From Archangium sp. (GTDB lineage: Bacteria; Myxococcota; Myxococcia; Myxococcales; Myxococcaceae): a stretch of 8,087 bases of DNA. How positions within the stretch are numbered: the first letter of the stretch is position 1; every line of letters begins with the position of its first letter. Where the stretch lies: positions 1-8,087 of the forward strand of contig JAEUJR010000239.1 in NCBI GenBank assembly GCA_016793585.1, in the 5' to 3' direction. A program made the position numbers and the translations under genes. The notes under the pieces were generated by a model. The model saw nothing but the letters and a program-made list of their open reading frames with translations. It was not told the DNA's origin and did not search any database. Of the stretch, positions 1 to 5,643 are shown one piece after another.

Positions 1-282
1 GCTCGAGACCTTCACCTTCTGTGCGGTCGGCAGGTGGTTGTCGGCGACCTCGAAGGTGAGGCTCGTGTGCTCGGCCGACCACTTCAGGCTGCCTGGCACC
101 ACGACGCCGCCGAGGCGAACGGTCGCGCCGTAGGCCTTGTCGCCCTGGGCCACCATCTCGGAGGGCTTCCAGTAATAGACGAGGTTCTCGCCGATGTTGC
201 CGAACGCGACCCACGCGAGCGCAGCGCCGGCGACCAGAATCGCGCCGATCGCGATCAACCTGTTTCTCGTTTCACCCGTCAT
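1..282 (-). CDS. ccmE: Cytochrome c maturation haem chaperone CcmE (N-terminal part, cut by window edge)
   Basis: CcmE is the membrane-anchored periplasmic chaperone that receives haem from the CcmABCD complex and passes it to the CcmF/H ligase. The 94 residues present begin MTGETRNRL, followed by one membrane anchor (about residues 9-27) and the family block GENLVYYWKPSEM (31-43). The start of the beta-barrel domain follows (GATVRLGGVVVPGSLKW, 52-68). The family's haem-binding His lies further on and is outside the window, so its presence cannot be judged. The ATG at 282 overlaps the stop of the ccmD-like gene (ATGA, 4 nt) and is preceded by a good Shine-Dalgarno sequence, AAGGAG, 8 nt upstream. 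The frame runs open to position 1. Identification rests on the motif block plus its place as the last of ccmA-B-C-D-E. Confidence 0.9.
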   Translation of the reverse strand, partial: MTGETRNRLIAIGAILVAGAALAWVAFGNIGENLVYYWKPSEMVAQGDKAYGATVRLGGVVVPGSLKWSAEHTSLTFEVADNHLPTAQKVKVSS

Positions 283-569
283 GACGCCTGCTCCTTCGGT
301 CGCCGTACGAATAACGACGCGCCGTAGCCAAGCACTCCAATCACGGCGAGCGCGTAGCAGGCGTAGACGTACTCCCAGCCGCCCTGAATGACACCTGACC
401 CAACGGCCTTCTCGATGCCCATGGGGTGTTGCGGAGCTGGTGCAGGCGCGGGCGCCGGTTCGACGACGGCGGGTGCCGGCGCAGGTTCGGGCGGCGCCTT
501 CTCGGGCGGAGCGATGTCGGCAAACGCGAGCGACGCAGCGACGACGAGTCCGGCGAACAGGGCTCTCAT
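279..569 (-). CDS. ccmD: CcmD-like haem exporter accessory protein with signal peptide and Pro-rich extension
   Basis: CcmD is a small single-pass membrane protein that stabilises the CcmABC-CcmE complex. This 96-residue product has a signal-peptide-like N-terminus with an AFA cleavage-type site (residues 15-17). A Pro/Ala-rich stretch (about 21-49) follows, then a transmembrane segment starting with the CcmD-like WEYVYACYAL (65-74) and ending in the basic stop VRRPK (88-92). Classical CcmD proteins are roughly 45-70 residues and lack the signal peptide and Pro-rich part, so this one is extended. The ATG at 569 has a GGAGG motif 4 nt upstream and overlaps the ccmC stop by 4 nt. The same frame stays open back to 947 inside ccmC, but that stretch is out-of-frame ccmC. 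CcmD diverges greatly in sequence, so the call leans on position between ccmC and ccmE plus the W-x-Y-V pattern. Confidence 0.8.
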   Translation of the reverse strand: MRALFAGLVVAASLAFADIAPPEKAPPEPAPAPAVVEPAPAPAPAPQHPMGIEKAVGSGVIQGGWEYVYACYALAVIGVLGYGASLFVRRPKEQAS

Positions 570-1327
570 GCGGCCTCCGGGCGGGGCGCTTCGAGGGGCG
601 GCAGCTCCATGGCGGCCGTCTGGCGCGCGCGGGCGATCTCGTAGCGCTTCACGATGAAGGGGAAGAGGAAGCAGAGCAGGGTGACGAGGCCCCACAGCAG
701 CACGCTGCCCATCGTCTTGTCGACGCTCGCGGTGCTCGACTGCACCTGGTGCAGGCTGTTCCACCAGCGCACCGAGTAATACGTGATGGGCAACGACACG
801 CCGCTCAAGATGCCGACCGCGGCGCTCCACGTGGCGCGGCGCTCGGGGTCTTCGGTGAAGCTGCGCAGCGCGAGGTAGCCGACGTACGAGAGCAGCATCA
901 CCGTCGTCGAGATGAGGCGCGGGTCCCAGTCCCACCAGACGCCCCACGTCGGCCGCGCCCAGATGCTGCCCATGGCCACGCCCACCGCACCGAAGAGCAC
1001 GCCGACCTCAGCCGACGACTCGGCGAGCGCGTCGGTCACCCACGACTTCTTCATCAGGTAGGCGAACGCGCAGCCGACGTTCATGAGGAAGGCGATGAAC
1101 GCCATCCAGATGTAGGGCACGTGCACGTAGAGAATGCGCCCGACGTTGCTCATGAACGCCTCGGGCGGCGCGTAGAACATGCCGAGGTACATCAGCAGGC
1201 CGAGCATCACCACGCCGAGGCCCGCCGAGACCTTCCACAGAACCGGTCGCGACTTCGGAACGACGACGTGCACGACGACCATCACCGCGAGCGCGAGGAG
1301 CAGCAGAAGTGGAATGGATGCAGGCAT
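566..1327 (-). CDS. ccmC: Haem exporter/handling protein CcmC
   Basis: CcmC is the integral membrane protein of System I that presents haem to CcmE at the periplasmic face. The 253-residue product shows about six hydrophobic segments. The tryptophan-rich haem-handling motif WGVWWDWDPRL spans residues 128-138. Two histidines sit where the family places its axial haem ligands: H69 in RILYVHVPYIW and H193 in WWNSLHQ. The length is normal for CcmC, with a charged Pro-containing cytoplasmic tail (240-253). The ATG at 1327 shares one base with the ccmB stop (TGATG) and is preceded by GAGGA at SD distance. The stop overlaps the ccmD-like start by 4 nt, so translation is probably coupled. The WWDWD motif also occurs in CcmF and CcsA, but the size and context fit CcmC. 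Confidence 0.96.
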   Translation of the reverse strand: MPASIPLLLLLALAVMVVVHVVVPKSRPVLWKVSAGLGVVMLGLLMYLGMFYAPPEAFMSNVGRILYVHVPYIWMAFIAFLMNVGCAFAYLMKKSWVTDALAESSAEVGVLFGAVGVAMGSIWARPTWGVWWDWDPRLISTTVMLLSYVGYLALRSFTEDPERRATWSAAVGILSGVSLPITYYSVRWWNSLHQVQSSTASVDKTMGSVLLWGLVTLLCFLFPFIVKRYEIARARQTAAMELPPLEAPRPEAA

Positions 1328-2019
1328 CAGTCTTCCTCAGCGATCTTCGGGAACACCAGGAACCCGACCGACAAATAGATGAGATCGAACGCAATCAGCA
1401 ACTTGAGCCACGAGCCGAGCTGGTCTTGTGGGTCGGGTTGAAAGGTGAGCTTCGTCGCACTGGCAGCAGCGAGCAAAAGCGGGACCAGCACCGGAAAAAG
1501 CAGCAGCGGCAGCATCACGTCGCGGGCGCGCGCGTTCGCCGAGATGGCCGAGTACACCGTGCCCGGAGCGCTGATGCCCAGCGTGCCGAGGAACAACACC
1601 AGCAACAGCAGGTGCGGCACGCGCGTGAGATCGACGTCGTAGAGCCCGATGGTGATCGGTAGCAGCACCAGCGAGAGCGCGAACAACATGCTCGCGTTGC
1701 CCAGCACCTTGCCGATGAAGATCGCGCGCGGCTCGACTGGCGTGAGCACCAGCCCCGTCAGCGCCTGGTTCTCCGACTCGATTCGAAACGACTCGCCGAG
1801 CGAGAGCACGCTGGCGAACAAGAGACCCAGCCAGAGGTACCCGTGGGCGTGCGCGCGCAGCGACGTGACGTCGGGCCCCATGGCGAACGAAAACAGGAGC
1901 AGCGTCGCGCCGGAGAAGAAGATGAGCGCCGTGAGTCGGGCCCGCGTGCGCCACTCGATCTGCCAGTCCTTCTTCAGCACCAGCCAGGCGGCGGTGATCA
2001 ACGAGATCTTCGGTGTCAT
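1327..2019 (-). CDS. ccmB: Haem exporter ABC-type permease CcmB
   Basis: CcmB is the permease that pairs with the CcmA ATPase. The transporter's ATP hydrolysis is needed to release holo-CcmE from CcmC. The 230-residue product, of usual family length, has about six transmembrane segments (roughly 28-46, 58-76, 105-126, 134-158, 168-188, 203-224). Family blocks are visible: the N-terminal amphipathic WQIEWRTRARL (19-29), the cytoplasmic loop ESENQALTGLVLTPVEPR (81-98), and the LPLLLFPVLVPLLLAA helix (170-185). The ATG at 2019 overlaps the ccmA stop by 4 nt (ATGA), with an AAAGGT Shine-Dalgarno 9 nt upstream inside ccmA. The stop shares one base with the ccmC ATG. Assignment is firm from both sequence and gene order. 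Confidence 0.95.
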   Translation of the reverse strand: MTPKISLITAAWLVLKKDWQIEWRTRARLTALIFFSGATLLLFSFAMGPDVTSLRAHAHGYLWLGLLFASVLSLGESFRIESENQALTGLVLTPVEPRAIFIGKVLGNASMLFALSLVLLPITIGLYDVDLTRVPHLLLLVLFLGTLGISAPGTVYSAISANARARDVMLPLLLFPVLVPLLLAAASATKLTFQPDPQDQLGSWLKLLIAFDLIYLSVGFLVFPKIAEED

Positions 2020-2666
2020 GTGGGCGACACCTTTCGGCCGCCTTCGAGGTGCAGCCGCTCCTGCGTGAGCGACAGCCCCTGCTCGATGAGGTGCGTGGCG
2101 AGCACCACCGAGGTGCCCTGCGCCTGCAGATCACGAATGAGCTGCTCCATCTGCAGAATGCCTGCGGGGTCGAGCTCACCGAACGGTTCGTCGAGCAGCG
2201 CCACCTTCGGCGCCTTCATCAGCAGCCGCGCGATCGCCAGCCGTTTGCGCATGCCCGCCGAGAACTGCCGAACCGCGCTGTCGGCCCGCGACGAGAGGCC
2301 CATGCGCTCGAGCAGCTCCTTCACCGTCGTCGGGGGATCTTTCACGCCGAGGAACTTCGCCGAGAGCAGCAGGTTCTGGGCGGCGGTGAGATCTTCGTAG
2401 TGAAACGACGCGTGCGAGACGAGGGCGACCGACGGGCGCAGGGCGTCGCGCTCCTTCTTCGAGTCGAAGCCGAGCACCTTGAGCGTTCCCGCTGTGGGGA
2501 AGGCGGCTGTCGAGATGATGCGCAGCAGCGTCGTCTTGCCCGAGCCGTTGTGCCCCGTCAGCAGCAGGGAGCGACCCTGAACGAGCGAGAAGCTCAGCCG
2601 GGAGAGCGCCCATCGGGCCCCGAACCGCTTACTGATGTCGATGGCTTCGACCGCGAGCGCTGACAC
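2016..2666 (-). CDS. ccmA: Cytochrome c biogenesis ABC transporter ATP-binding protein CcmA
   Basis: CcmA is the cytoplasmic ATPase subunit of the CcmAB transporter. The 216-residue product has the complete ABC set: Walker A GHNGSGKT (38-45), signature FSAGMRKRLAIARL (135-148), Walker B VALLDEP (155-161) and the switch His in ATH (H192). At the Q-loop position it reads ALVSHASFHYEDLT (81-94), with His rather than Gln. CcmA proteins characteristically carry GH here, which separates this gene from general ABC ATPases. The GTG at 2666 is chosen because AAGGG lies 7 nt upstream (2674-2678). The ATG at 2729 in the same frame would intrude 32 nt into the preceding gene and add a non-conserved N-terminus. 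The stop overlaps ccmB by 4 nt. The 31-nt gap before it is the only real spacing in the operon. Confidence 0.94.
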   Translation of the reverse strand: MSALAVEAIDISKRFGARWALSRLSFSLVQGRSLLLTGHNGSGKTTLLRIISTAAFPTAGTLKVLGFDSKKERDALRPSVALVSHASFHYEDLTAAQNLLLSAKFLGVKDPPTTVKELLERMGLSSRADSAVRQFSAGMRKRLAIARLLMKAPKVALLDEPFGELDPAGILQMEQLIRDLQAQGTSVVLATHLIEQGLSLTQERLHLEGGRKVSPT

Positions 2667-2673
2667 GTGATGG

Positions 2674-2678
2674 CCCTT
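2674..2678 (-). promoter_or_regulatory. Ribosome binding site of ccmA
   Basis: On the minus strand the sequence reads AAGGG followed by 7 nt and then GTG at 2666. This placement decides the ccmA start in favour of GTG 2666 over ATG 2729. It lies in the 31-nt gap (2667-2697) between the DUF4350 gene and ccmA, which holds no recognisable terminator. Confidence 0.7.
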
Positions 2679-2697
2679 ACCAGCCTCGGCTTGCCCA

Positions 2698-3801
2698 TCA
2701 AGCCTTGCGGCCAGACAAGGCATCCTCAAGTCGTGCCAACCGCCTCGACAGACTCAAGAAGTCCGTTTCGGTGAAGAGCGCCTGCGCATCGTCTGCGCCG
2801 AAGTTCGGAATCTGTATTTCTCGCGCACGTTCTGCGTCGGGCAGCTCGAGGGGAATGCCGAGGCGCTCCTGCAGGGTGAGGCGCAGCTGCCGGCGAAGGG
2901 CGTCGATCAGCTCAGGCTCGAGCCTGGCGCGCTGGGTCAGGCGGGCCATGGCCTCGACGTACTCGGTCGACGACCGAAGCGCCGGTGCCGGTTCGCCGCG
3001 AGGGCGGCCCAGCCGGGTGCCGCGGCCCACCACGAAGATCGCCGCAGCGAAGAGGAACTGCAGGCCCGTCGCCCACAGGTTCACCGTCGGTGCCTGAACG
3101 GTTCGCGCCACGTGATGCGACTCGTCGAAGTACATCGGGCCTTCGGCGGCGAGGTTGGCCCAGAACCGGGCGTTGTCGGCGAGGGCCAGGCGAGCGTTCT
3201 CGCCGAGATCGGGGCCGGCGCTGACGAAGAGCGTGCCCCGGCCGATGCGCCGCGCCCACAGCGCCTCGGGCTGGGTGAGCGAGATCGCGTCGGCGTCGAG
3301 CACCCGCAGGTTCGCGTCGCCCGAGATTCGCAGCGTCTTCACGTTTCGCAGCGGCCCGATGGGCGCCACCACGTCGATCGTCGCGCCAGAGCCATCGAAG
3401 GGCACCGGCGTCATCGTCGCGGCGGGCGTCGATCTGAGGCTGACGAGGGGCCGAAACACCTGCTTGCGGGTGCCACGCGCGAGCATGAGCACCACCGTCT
3501 TTCCCGACTCCACCACCCGCTGCAGCTCGGCGACGTCGTCTTCGGTGAAGGGGGCGGCGACTGGTGCGGCGATGACGACCGTCGCGACGTCGGCCGGCAA
3601 CGCCTTCAGACTGCCGGTGCCCACCCGAACGTCAGCGCCGCGCTCCGTCAGCCAGGTGTGCAGCACCTTGAGCCCCCGCGGGCTGGCGTTGGTGACGAGC
3701 GGGGTGACCGAGGTGGGCGCTTCACCGCCGCCCGCGAGCCCGACCGCCAGCGCGAGCAGCAGCAGCACGGCGAAGAGCGGCCACGCGCCGAAGCGGCTCA
3801 C
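2698..3801 (-). CDS. DUF4350 domain-containing membrane protein
   Basis: The 367-residue product has an N-terminal transmembrane or signal-anchor helix (about 5-24). A periplasmic Rossmann-like DUF4350 region follows, recognisable from PRGLKVLHTWLTERGADVRV (41-60), the ATVVIAAP strand (73-80) and ESGKTVVLML (98-107). After the family motif YFDESHH (224-230) comes a second membrane helix (242-260) and a basic, helical cytoplasmic tail (270-367). Its biochemical role is unknown. In many bacteria DUF4350 proteins sit next to DUF4129, MoxR-type AAA ATPase and DUF58 genes. Here the DUF4129 gene is directly upstream, overlapping by 4 nt (GTGA), which supports the call. The GTG at 3801 puts the hydrophobic helix right at the N-terminus. 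The frame stays open to 3924, but that extra part is Arg-rich shadow of the upstream gene. Confidence 0.8.
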   Translation of the reverse strand: MSRFGAWPLFAVLLLLALAVGLAGGGEAPTSVTPLVTNASPRGLKVLHTWLTERGADVRVGTGSLKALPADVATVVIAAPVAAPFTEDDVAELQRVVESGKTVVLMLARGTRKQVFRPLVSLRSTPAATMTPVPFDGSGATIDVVAPIGPLRNVKTLRISGDANLRVLDADAISLTQPEALWARRIGRGTLFVSAGPDLGENARLALADNARFWANLAAEGPMYFDESHHVARTVQAPTVNLWATGLQFLFAAAIFVVGRGTRLGRPRGEPAPALRSSTEYVEAMARLTQRARLEPELIDALRRQLRLTLQERLGIPLELPDAERAREIQIPNFGADDAQALFTETDFLSLSRRLARLEDALSGRKA

Positions 3802-4520
3802 GTGGTGCGCTCCACCGCGCCGAAGGCGGCGATCTTCGCCACCACCTCGGAGGCCCGCTCGAGGAACGCGCTCGCGCTCGTCGCGTCGAGGGGCTCGAGC
3901 GAGTACCAGGCGCGATCGAACCACGACAGCTGCGCGCTGACGGCCTCGACCAGCTCGGGTGGAGCGCCGCGCTGTGGCAGCTCCTTCGTCAGCTCGCGGT
4001 TCGTCTTCACGCGGTCTGGGCGCGCGAGGCGCTTTCGCTCCAGCGCCGCCAGCATCGCGAGCAGGCCTTCACGGGCGCCCGCGCGCGCGTCGGTGCTGAT
4101 CAACGTCTTCGCCCTCGCGAGATGAACCGAAGGGTCGGCCAGCTCGAGCGCCGTCGACGACGCCGAGGTCTTGCCCAGCGACCGCGATCTGACGCGGCGG
4201 CCGACGAAGCGCACCGAGACCGCGATGACGACGAAGGCCGCGAGCAGCAGCACGATGACGCGCGTGAGGTTCGAGTAGGTCTCGGCGCCCGAAGTCTCGA
4301 AGACGCTCTCGAGCCACCGCTGCAGCCGCTTGAGCAGATCGCTCGCCTGGCTCGCGCGCGCGTTCCTGAACTCGGGCCGGTCGTAGAGCTCGGCGAGCCC
4401 GTCGACGTTCGCGTCGGCGTGAAAGCGCTCATCGATCGCGCACGCAGCGTCGCGTTGCTCCACGGGCAGCTGGTCGCCCACGGGGCACGCCGCCAACACC
4501 AGCGTCAGCACCAGGCTCAC
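3798..4520 (-). CDS. DUF4129 domain-containing membrane protein
   Basis: The 240-residue product starts with a short hydrophobic stretch ending in LAAC (residues 9-12). This resembles a lipobox but lacks the usual basic n-region. An extracytoplasmic part follows (13-84), then one transmembrane helix (about 86-104), an Arg-rich stop (R108-R113) and a cytoplasmic DUF4129 region (about 130-215). The latter shows the family pattern ARAGAREGLLAMLAALER (145-162), TNREL (173-177) and FDRAWYSLEPLD (201-212). DUF4129 is often fused to a transglutaminase domain; that domain is absent here. Molecular function is unknown. The GTG at 4520 overlaps the upstream stop (GTGA) and has no clear Shine-Dalgarno, so translation is probably coupled. 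The frame extends upstream to 5543, but that part is out-of-frame sequence of the neighbouring gene. Confidence 0.78.
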   Translation of the reverse strand: MSLVLTLVLAACPVGDQLPVEQRDAACAIDERFHADANVDGLAELYDRPEFRNARASQASDLLKRLQRWLESVFETSGAETYSNLTRVIVLLLAAFVVIAVSVRFVGRRVRSRSLGKTSASSTALELADPSVHLARAKTLISTDARAGAREGLLAMLAALERKRLARPDRVKTNRELTKELPQRGAPPELVEAVSAQLSWFDRAWYSLEPLDATSASAFLERASEVVAKIAAFGAVERTT

Positions 4521-5512
4521 GCGGCCACCGGCTTCGTCGCCAGCTCGAGATCGAGCCCTTCGCGGCGCACGCGCATGTCGACGTAGAAGACGACCTGAAA
4601 CACCATGTACAGCGGCGTCACCACCGCGCCCGCGACGACCTGCAGCAGCTGCGCGGGAACGACGAGCGCCTGCGGGGCCGTGCCCGAGGCCGCACCCGTC
4701 AGCTCGCCGAACATCGCCTTGATGCCCAGCTCGGGCAGCCCCGTCACCAACCCCACGACGGTGAGAATGAAGGCGATGATCGAGATGAGCAGCGTGAGCC
4801 GGCCCTTCACGAGGCCCGCGAAGCCCGGCCCGACGCGGCCGCTCGACAGCGCGTCGGTGCGACGGAAGCAGCCCAGGGCCGAGACCTCCTCCACCGCCAG
4901 CACCTGCGACGTCAGCACGAACCGAATGAGGAACCAGAGCACCAGCACGAGCCCGCCCCCGAGGATCAGGACCGTGCCCAGCAACGCCACCCCGGCGCCC
5001 GCCTGCTGGCTGTTGCTGACCGCCAGGTAGACGCCACCGCCGACGGTGAGAATGCCGGGCAGCATGAAGAGCAGCCCGGCCAGCGTGGTCCAGCCCATCG
5101 TCAGCATCAGCACGCCGAAGGTCGGCCCCAGCTTTCGCATCGCCAGCTCCATGGCCTCTCGAATCGACGGCGCGCCCGCGCTCGTCACCCGTGGAAAGAC
5201 GAACGCGCTGATGGCCACACCCGCCACCTGGCTGACGAAGAAGTTCACCAGGCCCACCACCGTCAGGCTGACGGCGATCGGCCAGACCTGCGGCATCCAC
5301 GTGCTGGGGTCTGCCTTCATCAGCTCGAAGGCCTGAGCGGGGTTCTTTGCCGCAGGCAGGGTGCGATCGATGAGCAGCTCGATGCCCTTGAGCGAGATGT
5401 ACTGCACGAGCTGAAAGCCCAGCAGCAGCTGGAACAAGGCCTTCCAATTGGAGCGCCACAGCGACGTGGAGCGATCGACGATCTCTCCGATGGAGAGCGG
5501 CTTGAGTGCCAT
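4517..5512 (-). CDS. Polytopic membrane protein, GPDPase membrane-domain / DUF4013-like family
   Basis: The 331-residue product has about six hydrophobic segments (roughly 24-46, 76-108, 132-160, 172-203, 238-262, 287-312). It begins MALKPLSIGEIVDRSTSLWR, like the 'PLSxGEIxDxxxxLxR' opening of the membrane domain associated with glycerophosphodiester phosphodiesterases. It ends with FYVDMRVRREGLDLELA (309-325), resembling the 'YxDxRVRxEGxDLE' tail of the same family. No phosphodiesterase catalytic domain is present, so it should not be called an enzyme. Members are common in actinobacteria and myxobacteria next to DUF4129 and DUF4350 genes, as here. The ATG at 5512 is the first gene of the apparent operon. 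No good Shine-Dalgarno precedes it; the only SD-like AGTAGG is 15 nt away, in the loop of a possible hairpin. Role unknown, probably envelope-related. Confidence 0.75.
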   Translation of the reverse strand: MALKPLSIGEIVDRSTSLWRSNWKALFQLLLGFQLVQYISLKGIELLIDRTLPAAKNPAQAFELMKADPSTWMPQVWPIAVSLTVVGLVNFFVSQVAGVAISAFVFPRVTSAGAPSIREAMELAMRKLGPTFGVLMLTMGWTTLAGLLFMLPGILTVGGGVYLAVSNSQQAGAGVALLGTVLILGGGLVLVLWFLIRFVLTSQVLAVEEVSALGCFRRTDALSSGRVGPGFAGLVKGRLTLLISIIAFILTVVGLVTGLPELGIKAMFGELTGAASGTAPQALVVPAQLLQVVAGAVVTPLYMVFQVVFYVDMRVRREGLDLELATKPVAA

Positions 5513-5643
5513 GGGTCGGGCGGCAGCCTACTTGAGCCGCCATGCCTGTCGACGACGACTGAAGCTATGCTAGGGCGACTCGCCGGGGCGGCAGGCCGGG
5601 AGCACGTCAAACAGCCCGCCCCTTGATACGAGCGGAAGGTTCC
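5513..5643. promoter_or_regulatory. Divergent intergenic region (promoters for the minus-strand operon and the plus-strand secreted protein)
   Basis: This 131-nt gap is the only place in the window from which both the minus-strand eight-gene unit and the plus-strand gene at 5644 could be transcribed. It contains one AT-richer patch (5559-5572) with a weak plus-strand -10-like hexamer TATGCT (5566-5571). No convincing -35 lies at 17 nt, and no sigma-54 type element was seen. Two GC-rich inverted repeats are visible. GGCGGC (5519-5524) pairs with GCCGCC (5536-5541) across an 11-nt loop. GGGGCGG (5585-5591) pairs with CCGCCCC (5616-5622) across 24 nt. The first would sit in the leader of the minus-strand operon and the second in the leader of the plus-strand gene. 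The promoter function is inferred from gene orientation, not from strong motifs. Confidence 0.45.
5634..5639 (+). promoter_or_regulatory. Ribosome binding site of the Cys-rich secreted protein gene
   Basis: GGAAGG lies 4 nt upstream of ATG 5644. It supports that start over the in-frame TTG at 5623, which would place seven polar residues before the signal peptide and swallow this site. Confidence 0.55.

Noticed and set aside
279..947. A 222-codon version of the CcmD-like gene starting at 947
   Set aside because: The extra 126 codons are an out-of-frame shadow of ccmC. ATG 569 has an SD and sits at a 4-nt overlap with the ccmC stop.
440..1378. A 312-codon plus-strand open frame opposite ccmC/ccmD
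   Set aside because: Composition is dominated by Arg, His and Ala, as expected for an antisense frame in GC-rich DNA. The opposite strand carries clear CcmC motifs.
2667..2729. An upstream ATG (2729) as the ccmA start
   Set aside because: It would overlap the DUF4350 gene by 32 nt and would bypass the AAGGG site placed 7 nt before GTG 2666.
3798..5543. A single 581-codon minus-strand reading frame
   Set aside because: Its first two thirds are Arg/Gly/Ala-rich and out of frame with the well-formed six-helix protein at 4517-5512. Only the part from GTG 4520 is a real gene.
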